Part shown: piece after piece, positions 1 through 9,652 of the stretch
How positions within the stretch are numbered: the stretch's first letter is position 1
Layout of the letters: each line of letters begins with the position of its first letter
DNA from: CALDTK01 sp965215215
Lineage (GTDB): Bacteria > Bacteroidota > Bacteroidia > Chitinophagales > Saprospiraceae
Direction: 5' to 3'
DNA length: 64,000 nt
Assembly (NCBI GenBank): GCA_965215215.1
Contig: OZ244043.1
Coordinates: forward strand, 186,001-250,000
The notes under the pieces: generated by a model
What the model saw: only the letters and a program-made list of their open reading frames with translations
Databases searched by the model: none
What the model was told of the DNA's origin: nothing
Translations under genes and position numbers: made by a program

Positions 1-2210
1 CCAGCCAGGACGTGAACGCGACGTGCGGTCTCGGTTACCAGTGGGAGTTTACGTTTGATCGCCCCTACTCCACCGATCAGGCGATGAACAGCGAGGTGAG
101 CGCCTCGGCGCGGGGACCGCAAACCGTCGATCTCATCGTAACGGACATCAACGACTGCCGCGACACGGCCAGTGTCGACGTGGATCTGTTCGGCTCGGAG
201 CTGACCGTGACGGCCGTGGACGACCGGATCTGCATCCCGGAAACCGTGCGGTTCGACCTAAGCGCCGAGAGCGATACCACGGTCACGAGCTACAACTGGG
301 ATTTCGCGGGACAAGGCACCAGTTCCGTTCAGAACCCGTCGTTCCAGTTCACCGATCCCGGCGATTCGAGTACCCTCGTGGTAAGCGTCGCGACGGTCGA
401 CGCGCTCGGCTGCCCCGGGAGCGGTTCGGTTCCCATCTCGGTTTACCGGCCACGGAGCACGGTCACCACCCTACCCGACCCCGCCTTGATTTGTACCGGT
501 GAAACGATCGACTTTACCGCTACCCAATTCACCGAAGAAGGGAGTTCGCTCACTTACGCCTGGGACTTCGGTAACGGACAGACGAGCACTACCCAGGACG
601 CTTCGGCGACCTACCCCGCGGCGGGCACGTTCCCGGCCTCGTTGGTGTACACGGAGGTAGCCTCCGGCTGTCAGAACGATACAACCGTCAACGTCGAGGT
701 ACAGACGGCCCCGACCGCCGCGTTCACCAGCGATATCGACGACAACGAGATCAATTGCTACCCTACGCTGGCGACCTTTACGGACGAGTCGACGAGCGCT
801 TCGGAGACGAGCGCCCTCTGGCTGACGGGCGGGGTTACGGCTACCGGTCCGACCTTCAGCAACTCCTTCGATCGGGGCACGCAGACCGTCGCGTTGATTT
901 CCTCGACCTCGGCGGGTTGCCGCGACACCGTCTCGCGCGATTACGAGTTCACCGGCCCCGTAGGGGATATTTTGCAGGAGCCCGCCGAAATCTGCGTCGG
1001 CGAGGAAGTCACCTTCACCCTCATCGATACCATCGACGTGGAGAGCTTTACCTGGGACCTGGGGAACGGCGAGACGATCGACGACCAGACCAGCGTGACC
1101 ACGACCTACGACTTCCGACCTACGGGCGGAGAGACCGTGGTTTCGGTGACCCTGCGGGCCGCGAGTAGCGTGTGCACGTTCACGGCCACTTCCGACGTGC
1201 AGTTCTTGGACATCGCCGCCGACTTCGTAACCGATCTCGGTTCGGAATCCTCCTGCGGCCCGGAGGTTACCCTCGTCGATCGTTCGCGCAACGCGACCAC
1301 GTACGCCTACGACTTCGGAGACGCCGGTACGAGTACCGAATCCTCCCCGAGCGTAACCTTCCCCGGCCCCGGCAGCTACGACATAAGGCTCGTCGTCGGC
1401 AACGACAACCCCCTGTGCGCCGATACGACGACCAAGTCAATCACCGTTCTGGAGCCGCTACAAGTCGGTATCGAAGCCGGAGCGGAGTGCATCAACGGCG
1501 GATCCGTCATCACCCTCGACCCCTCGCGGCCGCTCAGCTCGGCGGCCTATTCGCCGGCCAACCTCATCGCCTCCCAGAGCGGCAACTCGGCCACCACCGT
1601 TACGCTTACCGAAAATACGACGGTCTCCGTACTGGCCCGCGACACCTTCGGTTGCGAGACTACTGTCACCGTAGATGTCGAATCGGGCGGCGGTTACACC
1701 GGACGGGGCGATACCCTGACCGTTATTGAAGGCGGTTCGGTAACGCTCGACGTACAGGAGCAGGAGGGCTACACCTTCCGCTGGCTCGATCCGGACGCCG
1801 TCGGTTCGGAGACCTCAACGAGCCCAAGCGTTAGCCCGCAGGCGACCACGGACTACGTTATCGAAGTGAGTGACGCCGGGGACTGCGGTACGCGCCTGCT
1901 CATCTTCCGCGTGATCGTGGTCCCCGCCCCGATTATCCCGAACCTCTTTACCCCGAACGGCGACGGCTCCAACGACGACTGGGGTCCGTTAATCCCCGAG
2001 GGTGCGGTACCGACCGTCGACCGCTACGAGGTGTACGACCGTTGGGGTGGCCTCGTGTTCCAGGGCGAATCCATCGAGGATCGCTGGACGGGCGACCGCA
2101 ACGGCAACGGAAAAGAGGCCGTCAGCGACGTGTACGCCTACGTACTCGTATTCAACTACGACGACGGCAGTACGTTCGAAACCTCGGGCGAGATCACCCT
2201 CCTCCGCTAG
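1..2210 (+). CDS. PKD-repeat T9SS-secreted surface protein, 3' part
   Basis: The frame is open from base 3 and the true start lies left of the window, so only about 736 C-terminal residues are present. Several PKD-like beta-sandwich repeats are recognisable by their WDFG-type cores (YNWDFAGQG, YAWDFGNGQTS, FTWDLGNGET, YAYDFGDAGTS), separated by Cys-containing linkers. The last ~90 residues hold the motifs LFTPNGDGSNDDWGP and YEVYDRWGGLVFQG, typical of the gliding motility-associated (type B) C-terminal domain that directs export by the type IX secretion system. It is therefore inferred to be a large adhesin-like protein on the outer surface. The next gene follows after 12 bases on the same strand but is functionally unrelated. 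Confidence 0.85.
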   Translation, partial: SQDVNATCGLGYQWEFTFDRPYSTDQAMNSEVSASARGPQTVDLIVTDINDCRDTASVDVDLFGSELTVTAVDDRICIPETVRFDLSAESDTTVTSYNWDFAGQGTSSVQNPSFQFTDPGDSSTLVVSVATVDALGCPGSGSVPISVYRPRSTVTTLPDPALICTGETIDFTATQFTEEGSSLTYAWDFGNGQTSTTQDASATYPAAGTFPASLVYTEVASGCQNDTTVNVEVQTAPTAAFTSDIDDNEINCYPTLATFTDESTSASETSALWLTGGVTATGPTFSNSFDRGTQTVALISSTSAGCRDTVSRDYEFTGPVGDILQEPAEICVGEEVTFTLIDTIDVESFTWDLGNGETIDDQTSVTTTYDFRPTGGETVVSVTLRAASSVCTFTATSDVQFLDIAADFVTDLGSESSCGPEVTLVDRSRNATTYAYDFGDAGTSTESSPSVTFPGPGSYDIRLVVGNDNPLCADTTTKSITVLEPLQVGIEAGAECINGGSVITLDPSRPLSSAAYSPANLIASQSGNSATTVTLTENTTVSVLARDTFGCETTVTVDVESGGGYTGRGDTLTVIEGGSVTLDVQEQEGYTFRWLDPDAVGSETSTSPSVSPQATTDYVIEVSDAGDCGTRLLIFRVIVVPAPIIPNLFTPNGDGSNDDWGPLIPEGAVPTVDRYEVYDRWGGLVFQGESIEDRWTGDRNGNGKEAVSDVYAYVLVFNYDDGSTFETSGEITLLR

Positions 2211-2222
2211 CCCCCTCCCCAC

Positions 2223-3641
2223 ATGAGTACCACTACCAGCACCGCTAGTCCACAAGCATTCATCGCCGAGAACCGAGACCGCTTCCTCGCCGAGCTGCTC
2301 GAGTGGCTACGCATCCCGAGCGTCAGTGCCGATCCGGCCTACAAGGACGACGTGCGCGGCGCAGCGACCTGGTTGGCCGAAAAGCTCGAACGCGCTGGCG
2401 CACGGGACGTGGCGCTCCACGAGACCGACGGCCACCCCATCGTCTTCGGGCAGCTCCACCTCGACGACGCCCTGCCCACCGTCCTCGTCTACGGCCACTA
2501 CGACGTGCAACCGCCGGATCCCATCGAGTTATGGACTTCCCCCCCCTTCGAACCGGAAATCCGCCCCGCCGAAGGCCAGCCCGACGGAGCGATCTACGCG
2601 CGCGGATCCGCCGACGACAAAGGCCAGGCCTACATGCACGTCAAAGCCTTCGAAACCATGATGGCGACCAACTCGCTTCCGTGCAACGTGAAGTTTATCG
2701 TCGAGGGCGAGGAGGAAGTCGGCAGCGATCACCTCGAAGGCTTCGTGCACGCCAACCGCGAGCTACTCAGCTGCGACGTGGTGTTGATCTCCGACACCGC
2801 GATCATCGCCAACGAGGTTCCGAGCCTGACGGTCGGACTGCGGGGACTGAGCTACGTGGAAGTCAAAGTCACCGGTCCGGACCGCGATCTCCACTCCGGC
2901 ATCTACGGTGGGGCGGTCACCAACCCGATTAACGCCCTGTGCGGGATGATCGCGAGCCTCCACGACGCGGAGGGCCGCATCACCATTCCCGGTTTCTACG
3001 AGGCCGTCCAGGAGCTCAGCTCCGAGCAGCGCGAAAAGCTCAACCGAGCGCCCTTCGACGCGGCGGCGTACGCGAGGGACTTGAAGGTGGACGCCATAGG
3101 AGGTGGGGAAGACGGTTTCACGCCCCTCGAGCGGACGAGCATTCGCCCCACCCTCGACGTAAACGGCATTTGGGGAGGGTACACCGGCGCGGGCGCTAAA
3201 ACCGTGCTCCCGAGCGCAGCTTTCGCCAAGATTTCGATGCGTCTCGTCCCCGATCAGGTCCCCGATAAAATTACGCAGCTATTCACGGATCACTTCGAGT
3301 CGATCGCGCCCCCCGGCGTAGAGGTGGAAGTGAACCCGCACCACGGTGGTTTCCCCGCCGTACTCCCGACGGATAGCGACGAATACCGCGCCGCGGCCAG
3401 GGCGATGGCGAGCAGCTTCGGCGAGGAACCGATTCCGGCCCGTGGCGGCGGCTCCATCCCGATCGTCGCACTCTTCGAACAGCAGCTCGGGGTGAAGTGC
3501 GTGTTGATGGGCTTCGGGCTCAACAGCGACGACATCCACTCGCCCAACGAACACTACGGGGTGTTCAACTACTTCAAGGGCATCGAAACCATCCCCTTGT
3601 TTTACCGAGAGTACGCGAAGCTCAAGGCGGGTAAGAATTAA
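2223..3641 (+). CDS. M20 family dipeptidase (CNDP-like)
   Basis: A 472-residue zinc metallopeptidase of family M20 that is expected to hydrolyse dipeptides in the cytoplasm; no signal peptide is visible. Metal-ligand motifs are in the usual order: YGHYDVQPPDP (His92, Asp94), ARGSADDKGQ (Asp132 region), EGEEEVGS (Glu164/165) and a C-terminal HSPNEHY (His ligand). A dimerisation (lid) domain lies in between. The length is normal for this dipeptidase branch, whose entries are often annotated simply as 'dipeptidase'. ATG at 2223 is the first start after the preceding stop. Its last 20 bases overlap the convergent glycerophosphodiesterase gene. Confidence 0.92.
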   Translation: MSTTTSTASPQAFIAENRDRFLAELLEWLRIPSVSADPAYKDDVRGAATWLAEKLERAGARDVALHETDGHPIVFGQLHLDDALPTVLVYGHYDVQPPDPIELWTSPPFEPEIRPAEGQPDGAIYARGSADDKGQAYMHVKAFETMMATNSLPCNVKFIVEGEEEVGSDHLEGFVHANRELLSCDVVLISDTAIIANEVPSLTVGLRGLSYVEVKVTGPDRDLHSGIYGGAVTNPINALCGMIASLHDAEGRITIPGFYEAVQELSSEQREKLNRAPFDAAAYARDLKVDAIGGGEDGFTPLERTSIRPTLDVNGIWGGYTGAGAKTVLPSAAFAKISMRLVPDQVPDKITQLFTDHFESIAPPGVEVEVNPHHGGFPAVLPTDSDEYRAAARAMASSFGEEPIPARGGGSIPIVALFEQQLGVKCVLMGFGLNSDDIHSPNEHYGVFNYFKGIETIPLFYREYAKLKAGKN

Positions 3642-4527
3642 GTACGGTCGCCAATCGATCCGGGTAGTCGGTGATGATCCCGTCGACCCCCCACCCGATG
3701 AGTTCGCGCATGCGGCTCGGGTCGTTGACCGTCCACGGTAGTACGCGAACCCCGTAGGCTTGCAGATCATCGACGACGCTCGGGGTCAGAAACAGGTGGT
3801 AGGCGATGCAGGCTTCCGGATCGAAGCCGAGGGCGTCTACGCGACTGCGCCACCGGTGTCCGTACTCGGTAATAAAACCGATCCGCAGGCTCGGATCCGC
3901 GCGGTGTAGGGCGAGCAAAGTCGGATCGCCGAAAGCCTGAAAGAGCACGCGCTCCGGATCGACGTGCGCTCGTACGACCCGTAGTACGAGCTCGACGAAG
4001 GCCTCGGGACTCGGCACGTGAGTACCCTCCCACTCCGGCCTTGCCTTGAGCTCGATGTTGTAGGATGGGCGCGGTAGGCTCAGGCTATCGGCCAGTCGGT
4101 CCATCCCTGCCAAGACCTCGCTGAGCAGGGGCTTGGGGGCGACCGCCCGCCGCTGGTACGGAAAGTCTACGTCCGGGACACCACACGGAACGGATCGGAT
4201 GGCCGCGTAAGGGAGTCCGAAGAGGGGGGTCGCCTCGTTGTACCCGGTCTCCTGTAGCTCGCAGATTCGAGTCCTGAAGAACGGTTCGTGGGAGACCACC
4301 ACCTGGCTGTCGGCCGACACCACGACGTCCAATTCTAGGGTCCGCACACCCAGGCGGAGTGCTTCCGCAAAACCGGTTAGCGAGTTCTCGGGGTACAAAC
4401 CGCGGGCGCCGCGGTGGCCCTGCGCATCGAAGTCCGGGCGCAACCCGGCGGGGTCCGTTTTTGCGCAAGCGCCAACCGTTAAGCATACTCCCAGCACGGG
4501 ATAGACGGCAAGCCGGGGTACGCGCAC
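3622..4527 (-). CDS. glycerophosphodiester phosphodiesterase lipoprotein
   Basis: About 301 residues. The GDPD signature QGHRGARGLYPENSL is followed by the acidic TLELDVVVS motif and a second HEP motif (VSHEPFF), the catalytic/metal set of the TIM-barrel GDPD family. The family splits glycerophosphodiesters into glycerol-3-phosphate and an alcohol. The N-terminus MRVPRLAVYPVLGVCLTVGAC has a hydrophobic segment ending in a lipobox Cys, so it is probably anchored in a membrane facing the periplasm. I chose GTG at 4527 because it gives a compact lipoprotein signal; an upstream TTG at 4536 is also in frame. The 3' end overlaps the convergent M20 gene by 20 bases. Confidence 0.88.
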   Translation of the reverse strand: MRVPRLAVYPVLGVCLTVGACAKTDPAGLRPDFDAQGHRGARGLYPENSLTGFAEALRLGVRTLELDVVVSADSQVVVSHEPFFRTRICELQETGYNEATPLFGLPYAAIRSVPCGVPDVDFPYQRRAVAPKPLLSEVLAGMDRLADSLSLPRPSYNIELKARPEWEGTHVPSPEAFVELVLRVVRAHVDPERVLFQAFGDPTLLALHRADPSLRIGFITEYGHRWRSRVDALGFDPEACIAYHLFLTPSVVDDLQAYGVRVLPWTVNDPSRMRELIGWGVDGIITDYPDRLATVLNSYPP

Positions 4528-4569
4528 GGGACACAAAATAGTTCCTTCTCCGTAAGCGTACTTTGTCCT

Positions 4570-6213
4570 ATGCGTCTGCCCGCTTTTATCCTCCTATTGT
4601 GTTTCTCGTGCGTAGCGCTAGACGCGCAAACCGTGACCACGGATGCCTCCGGGGCGGAGATCGTCGTGTTTCCCGACGGTAGCTGGCGCTACGTCGACAC
4701 GGCGAGCGCCGGGACGATGCAGTTCGAAGAGCCGCTGGAGGAGATCATCGGCGAAGACGGGGGGGCGGTAGCCGACCAGGGGTCGACACCGGCGGGGCCG
4801 AAGGCCAGTGTCGACGCAGAAGCCGAGGAGCGTGCCCGCAGGGCTATTCGTCAGGAGATCGACGCCGAGCTGGCCCGTGCCGACGATGACCAAGACGAGG
4901 TAATGCGGCTGCGCAAGATCACCGACAACGAGCAACACAAGGTCGAGAAGCTGCGCGACTCACGCTCGAAGCGCGCCAAGCAACAGCTCGGCGTCTCCGA
5001 ACGGCGGCTCGCGAGTGTCCGCGGGGAGCTGCAGCAAGCCGAGCAGCGTGTAGCTCGTACGCGCCGCCGCGCCGGCGTCCTCGAGCAAACGGTAAACATG
5101 ACGATCGCGGAGCGGCGGGCACACCTGGTTTCCACCGGACTGCTCAAGCCCGGCGAGCCGATCAACTCCGCTTCCGGAAACACGGTTACCCCCGCTCCCG
5201 GGCCCGCGCCCGCGCTCGCGGGCGAACCTGGGGACACCCCCGCCGAGCGGACGCCGCCGTCCACTCTACGATCAGACGTAGATGAGTCTACCCCCCCGAA
5301 CACGCCCGTTCCCGCAGGAGCTGTCCCTGATAAAGACGTTTCGTCGGGGGGTATACTGGAGGAGATTATAGAAGACCCAGGTCCACCTGCTACCCCCGCG
5401 CAGATTATCGACCGGGAGCCGATCCGAGAGGAGGTAATCACGGACGACGTTGCCGCTCAGGACGTAGCGGATCAGGAGGTTGCGGATCAGGACATAGCGG
5501 ATCAGGAGGTTGCTTCGCCGCCCGAACCAGCCGAAGACGCAGTAGTCCGGGAGCCGATAAATCGGGAACCGACTATTGGCGAGCCCGACATCCGCGAACC
5601 CGCCGCCCAATCCCCTACCGAAGCCGTGGAACCTGCTCGACGCGGACCTCCCCCCGAGATCCGGGACCAAAGTAAGTACGCGAGGTATGCGCGGGAGCGG
5701 GACCCTCGTTTTAACCCACCGGCGCGCGATTGCGCGGTCGTGGAGGAGGGTGTAGACGAGTTTACCCAAAAGCGTCGTCGTGCGCTCGGCGAGTTTGAGT
5801 TCTTCACGTATACCTCCCCGCAGCTCAGGCCCGTCCTGAAGGACAAATCCCTGATCACCGCGATCGGGCGATTCGTGTCTACGGGCGACAACCTCAGCCT
5901 GGAGGTAAGCTACCGGATCCGCTCCCAGTACGCCAACCAGGAGTTCGGGGTACTCGCGCGCGGTTCCGAGCTCGGGATCAAGCTCGTGGGCGGGGGGGAG
6001 GTCACGCTACGCAACGCGGAGCTCGAGCGGGGGAGCTACGACCCGGTCGACAAGGTGTACATCTTCAACGGGCGCTACAGCGTGAGCTCGACCTCCGAAA
6101 AAGCACTCCGGCGGGAGCTCGTGGATAAAGTACGCGTCGTGTGGGGCTCGGGCTTCGAAGATTACCCGGTGTACGATGTGGCCGTGTTGGCGCAGCAGCT
6201 CAAGTGCTTGTAA
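4570..6213 (+). CDS. secreted coiled-coil protein with low-complexity centre, unknown function
   Basis: 547 residues with a clear signal peptide (MRLPAFILLLCFSCVALDAQ). After cleavage comes a short FPDGSWRYV motif, common in small Bacteroidota exported proteins. Next is a charged, likely coiled-coil segment (about residues 85-190, rich in Glu/Arg), then a Pro/Glu/Asp-rich disordered region. That region includes a 15-base tandem repeat encoding QDVAD/QEVAD units and several REP motifs. The C-terminal ~170 residues (from about 375) are ordered and contain two Cys (DCAVV and the C-terminal KCL). No family is recognised. It is followed after 17 bases by the miaE-like gene, so the two may be cotranscribed. 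Confidence 0.7.
   Translation: MRLPAFILLLCFSCVALDAQTVTTDASGAEIVVFPDGSWRYVDTASAGTMQFEEPLEEIIGEDGGAVADQGSTPAGPKASVDAEAEERARRAIRQEIDAELARADDDQDEVMRLRKITDNEQHKVEKLRDSRSKRAKQQLGVSERRLASVRGELQQAEQRVARTRRRAGVLEQTVNMTIAERRAHLVSTGLLKPGEPINSASGNTVTPAPGPAPALAGEPGDTPAERTPPSTLRSDVDESTPPNTPVPAGAVPDKDVSSGGILEEIIEDPGPPATPAQIIDREPIREEVITDDVAAQDVADQEVADQDIADQEVASPPEPAEDAVVREPINREPTIGEPDIREPAAQSPTEAVEPARRGPPPEIRDQSKYARYARERDPRFNPPARDCAVVEEGVDEFTQKRRRALGEFEFFTYTSPQLRPVLKDKSLITAIGRFVSTGDNLSLEVSYRIRSQYANQEFGVLARGSELGIKLVGGGEVTLRNAELERGSYDPVDKVYIFNGRYSVSSTSEKALRRELVDKVRVVWGSGFEDYPVYDVAVLAQQLKCL
5455..5514 (+). repeat. 15-bp imperfect tandem repeat, four units, in-frame
   Basis: Four consecutive 15-base units of the pattern GATCAGGANNTWGCG (first unit GCTCAG..., last ending GCT) lie inside the coiled-coil protein gene. 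Because 15 is a multiple of three they encode a five-residue repeat, (A/D)QD/EVA/I-like, in the disordered linker. Length changes would preserve the frame. Confidence 0.85.
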
Positions 6214-6230
6214 GAAGCGACCTTCACCCC

Positions 6231-6842
6231 ATGCCCGTCGCAACCCCCCGTGATAACCACACCCTCGGTCTCCAGCTGCCCACCGACCCGCGCTGGGTCA
6301 ACCTCGTCGAGATGGACCTCGGGGAGGTCCTCACCGACCACGCCTACTGTGAGCAGAAAGCGGCGCTGAGCTGCATCTCGATCATTCAGGCGTACCCCGA
6401 TAAGCTGAGCTTGGTCAAGGAGCTCGCCCCGATCGTGACGGAGGAGTGGGGTCACTTCCGGCTCGTGCTCGCCGAGCTCGAGAAGCGCGGCCTACCGCTC
6501 GGGCGCCAGCGCAAAGACGAGTACGTGAACGGCCTGCGCGGCTTTACCCGGGGCGGCGGCTCACGCGAAGACCGACTCGTGGAGCGCCTGCTCACCATGG
6601 CCCTCATCGAGGCGCGGAGCTGCGAGCGCTTTCGTCTGTTGAGCCTCGAGCTGGCCGAACCGCGGTTGCGCGAGTTTTACCACACGTTCATGGTGAGTGA
6701 GGCCGGGCACTACCGGATGTTCATCGAGCAGGCACGCCTATTCGGCGATCCGGAAGCGGTGCGCCTGCGCTGGATGGAGTACCTCGATTTCGAGCGGGAG
6801 ATGCTCGCCACCATCGAGGTCCGCGGCGACCGTATTCACTGA
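6231..6842 (+). CDS. miaE: tRNA-(ms2io6A)-hydroxylase-like di-iron protein (MiaE family)
   Basis: 203 residues. The di-iron ligand pattern of the MiaE/ferritin-like family is visible: a first Glu in HAYCEQKAA, EEWGHFRL (E..H), then IEARSCERF and SEAGHYRMF in the second half. MiaE hydroxylates the isopentenyl group of the modified adenosine at tRNA position 37. I chose ATG at 6231 because family members begin shortly before the LEDHAYCE-type helix; the open frame runs further upstream but overlaps the previous gene. The name is by family resemblance; a related ferritin-like hydroxylase is the main alternative. Confidence 0.8.
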   Translation: MPVATPRDNHTLGLQLPTDPRWVNLVEMDLGEVLTDHAYCEQKAALSCISIIQAYPDKLSLVKELAPIVTEEWGHFRLVLAELEKRGLPLGRQRKDEYVNGLRGFTRGGGSREDRLVERLLTMALIEARSCERFRLLSLELAEPRLREFYHTFMVSEAGHYRMFIEQARLFGDPEAVRLRWMEYLDFEREMLATIEVRGDRIH

Positions 6843-6871
6843 TCGTAGAACGCAGTACGTCGAACTCCGGC

Positions 6872-7894
6872 TCACTCGGGCTTCTGATCCCGGGGCCGCC
6901 CGAACAGATCGCGGCTTTCCGTCCCCCCGGGCGCGGGCTCCGCGCGCGGGGGCTCGGCGCTCTGCACGCGATCGAACCACTCCATCCGCCAGCGCCATTC
7001 GCCGGCGTCGGCGGCGTACACGTAACCGTCGTAGCTCCCGTCGGGAACGTACGCGGGGGGATCGCCCCGCCTTACCGGCGGACCGGTGACCAGGTGATCG
7101 AAGACGATACCGTCGAGCGCGGGATCGAAGTTGAGACCGACGCGGGCGTCGGTCCGGTACTCGAGTATCAAGCGCGCTTGGCGGCGGGTCTCGCTGTCCT
7201 CGCTACCGACGAACACCTCGGCGCCGAACAGGGGCGCACCGGTTCGGGGACCGAAGGAAAGCACGTCCGCCACCTTGCGGCGGTGCGCGAACCCGTCGGC
7301 GTCGAAGCCGAAGAGCACCCACGCCGGCCGGCCGTCGGCGAGCTCGAACGAGTGTACGTTGTAGTAGAGCGCTCCGTACCACTGCTCCGGACCCAACTCG
7401 AACTCTCTTTCCAGTCCGAGCGCCTGCGCCGAATCCCGGAGTACAATCGGCTCGGCCGGGGCGGCGCGCGTTTGCAGGACGCCGTAGTAGCGGTATGTGG
7501 AATCGTTCACGAAGAGCTGCCAGGTGAAGATCCGCCAGGAGCTGTCCGCGGGACTGACCTGGCTCACCGTCCGCAGTCCGGCAAACGGGTACGCCATGGC
7601 CGAATCGGCCGCCAGCGCACGGAGTAACCCCGCCCGAATCGTATCCGCGGCGGTCCGGCGGGCGGCCCCGTCCCTGCTCCGGAGCGCGATGTTGCCCGCC
7701 GCCTCGAGCTTGGTCTCGTACTCGCGCGGGCTCCCCGCCGCTGCGTTGGCGAGCTCGAGGAAGTCGGCATCCCGGTAATTCGTATCCGTCACGACCCGGG
7801 GCTCGCCGGGCGCTTGGGCGCTCAGTTCGGCTTGCGCCAAAACGGGAACCACGCCGAGCACCGCTAGAAGTAGGCCACGGAAAACAAGCTGCAT
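6872..7894 (-). CDS. conserved exported protein, unknown function
   Basis: 340 residues beginning with a cleavable signal peptide (MQLVFRGLLLAVLGVVPVLAQA). The body contains FPFAGLRTVS-like and ITWQLFVND-like segments (YPFAGLRTVSQVS, IFTWQLFVNDSTYRYYG), then GALYYNVHSF and WVLFGFDADGF. This layout is shared by uncharacterised exported proteins of Saprospiria-type Bacteroidota as far as I can recall. No catalytic motif was recognised. The C-terminal ~30 residues are Pro/Glu-rich and probably disordered. It sits tail-to-tail with the miaE-like gene and head-to-head with sucC, 80 bases apart. Confidence 0.65.
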   Translation of the reverse strand: MQLVFRGLLLAVLGVVPVLAQAELSAQAPGEPRVVTDTNYRDADFLELANAAAGSPREYETKLEAAGNIALRSRDGAARRTAADTIRAGLLRALAADSAMAYPFAGLRTVSQVSPADSSWRIFTWQLFVNDSTYRYYGVLQTRAAPAEPIVLRDSAQALGLEREFELGPEQWYGALYYNVHSFELADGRPAWVLFGFDADGFAHRRKVADVLSFGPRTGAPLFGAEVFVGSEDSETRRQARLILEYRTDARVGLNFDPALDGIVFDHLVTGPPVRRGDPPAYVPDGSYDGYVYAADAGEWRWRMEWFDRVQSAEPPRAEPAPGGTESRDLFGRPRDQKPE

Positions 7895-7974
7895 AGCACT
7901 CGAACGAAGCGCTGGGCGGGCGGGTTGCCCGCGCTTACCTTACCGCCCTACCCTACACAACGCACACGAAGCGC

Positions 7975-9183
7975 ATGAACCTCCACGAGTACCAAGGCAA
8001 GGATCTTCTCAAGAAATTTGGCGTCGCCGTTCAGGAAGGCGTCGTCGTCGACAGCGTCGATGCGGCCGTAGCGGCCTACCGCGACACCACCGAGCGGACC
8101 GGCATCAAGTTCGCTGTCATCAAAGCGCAGATTCACGCCGGGGGCCGCGGTAAAGGCGGCGGGGTTAAAGTGGTCAAGAGCGAGGAGGAAGCGCGCGAGG
8201 TAGCCGGCGACATTCTCGGTATGATGCTCAAAACGCCGCAGACCCCCGGCGGGATGGAAGGCCCCGGCAAAAAGGTGCACCAGATCCTCGTGGCCGAGGA
8301 TGCGTACAAGCCGAGCTTCGACGCCTGCAAGGAGTACTACATGTCGATCCTCACCAATCGCGCCAACAAGTGCAACGTGATCGTGTACTCGGTCAAGGGC
8401 GGCATGGACATCGAGCAGGTCGCCGAGGAGACCCCCGAGCTCGTGCACCGCGAGCTAATCGATCCCTCGCTCGGACTACAGGGCTTCGACGCCCGCAAGA
8501 TCGCTTTCAACCTCGGCCTCGGCGGCAAGGCATTCAAGAACTGCACGAAGTTCGTAACGAGCCTGTACAAGGCTTTCGTCCAGTCCGACGCCACCCTCTT
8601 CGAGATCAACCCGTTGCTCCACGACGGGGAGGACGACTTCGTTGCAGTCGACTGTAAGGTGTCGATCGACGACAACGCGCTTTACCGCCACAAGGACCTC
8701 GCGGAGCTACGCGATACCCGCGAGGAAGATCCGACCGAAGTGGAGGCCAAAGCGAGCGATCTCAATTACGTACAACTCGACGGCAACGTCGGCTGCATGG
8801 TCAACGGCGCCGGCCTCGCGATGGCGACCATGGACATCATCAAGCTCTCCGGCGGAGAGCCCGCCAACTTCCTCGACGTGGGCGGTACGGCCGACGCGGC
8901 ACGCGTGGAGCAGGCTTTCCGGATCATCCTCAAGGACGATAAAGTCAAGGCGATCCTCATCAACATCTTCGGCGGCATCGTGCGCTGCGACCGCGTGGCC
9001 CAGGGCGTGATCGACGCCTACCAAAACATGGGCTCCATCAACGTCCCGATCATCGTGCGCCTGCAGGGCACCAACGCCGACATCGCCAAGCGGATGATCG
9101 ACGAGTCCGGGCTCAACGTACGCTCGGCGACCTTGCTCAAGGACGCGGCAACGGAGGTGCAGGGGGTTTTGGCGAAAGCCTAG
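7975..9183 (+). CDS. sucC: succinyl-CoA ligase (ADP-forming) beta subunit
   Basis: 402 residues. It starts [17 protein letters not shown], the standard SucC opening. The ATP-grasp domain follows, with [14 protein letters not shown] and the [12 protein letters not shown] nucleotide/metal region. The C-terminal CoA-ligase domain carries [18 protein letters not shown] and [10 protein letters not shown]. SucC pairs with SucD to interconvert succinyl-CoA and succinate with ATP formation in the TCA cycle; sucD is not in this window, so the subunits are unlinked here. Length and motifs are normal. The last codons (VLAKA) lie within a copy of the dispersed motif GTTTTNGCGAAAGC, and a strong hairpin follows the stop. 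Confidence 0.97.
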   Translation: MNLHEYQGKDLLKKFGVAVQEGVVVDSVDAAVAAYRDTTERTGIKFAVIKAQIHAGGRGKGGGVKVVKSEEEAREVAGDILGMMLKTPQTPGGMEGPGKKVHQILVAEDAYKPSFDACKEYYMSILTNRANKCNVIVYSVKGGMDIEQVAEETPELVHRELIDPSLGLQGFDARKIAFNLGLGGKAFKNCTKFVTSLYKAFVQSDATLFEINPLLHDGEDDFVAVDCKVSIDDNALYRHKDLAELRDTREEDPTEVEAKASDLNYVQLDGNVGCMVNGAGLAMATMDIIKLSGGEPANFLDVGGTADAARVEQAFRIILKDDKVKAILINIFGGIVRCDRVAQGVIDAYQNMGSINVPIIVRLQGTNADIAKRMIDESGLNVRSATLLKDAATEVQGVLAKA

Positions 9184-9224
9184 GGCCGCTCGGGACGCCC
9201 GCGCTGGCCCGTCCCGAGCGGCCC
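9183..9224 (+). terminator. strong hairpin after sucC, no T-tract
   Basis: Perfect 14-base inverted repeat (arms 9183-9196 and 9211-9224, loop of 14 bases) starting in the sucC stop codon region. It is extremely GC-rich but not followed by a T run on either strand. It may be a factor-assisted terminator or an mRNA 3'-end stabiliser. Confidence 0.6.
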
Positions 9225-9234
9225 GGCGCCGGGC

Positions 9235-9543
9235 TCAACGCTTGCCCCGCAGCTCGAGGCTACGCTCGTTGAGCTCGGCGCACGCCTGCTTATCGTCGGT
9301 GATCCGTTCGCCGAGCTCGATGGCGGCGAGCAATTGAGCGTGCGACAGTTGGCGGTAGGCGGCCCGTTTTTGCGTAAGCACCGTGCGCCAGGGCGCGTCG
9401 AACAGGTTGTCGTACACGATGCGCAGGAAGCAGTGGTTGAGGTGTACCGGGTAGCCGCCCCGCTTCGCTCTCGCCGGAAAGGTTTGGTTGGCGAGGGTTT
9501 GTAGCCGTTGCCGCAACGCTTCGGTATCGGGGTGCTCCGCCAT
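9235..9543 (-). CDS. small conserved cytoplasmic protein, unknown function
   Basis: 102 residues starting MAEHPDTEALRQRLQ. The central motif HLNHCFLRIVYDNLFDAPW is the most distinctive part and resembles short uncharacterised Bacteroidota proteins. There is no signal peptide or membrane helix. An in-frame upstream GTG at 9570 would place the start inside a terminator hairpin, so ATG at 9543 is preferred. It lies downstream of that terminator on the same strand and so is probably expressed separately from the S74-domain gene. Confidence 0.6.
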   Translation of the reverse strand: MAEHPDTEALRQRLQTLANQTFPARAKRGGYPVHLNHCFLRIVYDNLFDAPWRTVLTQKRAAYRQLSHAQLLAAIELGERITDDKQACAELNERSLELRGKR

Positions 9544-9561
9544 AGGCTTACGAACGTAAAA

Positions 9562-9592
9562 ACCGGGCACGATCGCTTAGATCGTGCCCGGT
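9562..9592 (-). terminator. rho-independent terminator for the S74-domain surface protein gene
   Basis: Perfect 13-base inverted repeat (9562-9574 and 9580-9592, 5-base loop). On the minus strand it is followed by TTTTACG, and it lies 60 bases past the stop of the gene at 9653-11794. Confidence 0.85.
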
Positions 9593-9652
9593 GGGTGGGC
9601 CTCGCGGCCGTTTCGAGAGATGCGTAGTTTTCCCGGCAGTGCGTTTAGAAGA

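Noticed and set aside
4558..4565. TACTTTG as promoter of the coiled-coil protein gene
   Set aside because: It has one base fewer than TAnnTTTG and lies only 4 bases before the ATG; too weak without a -33 box.
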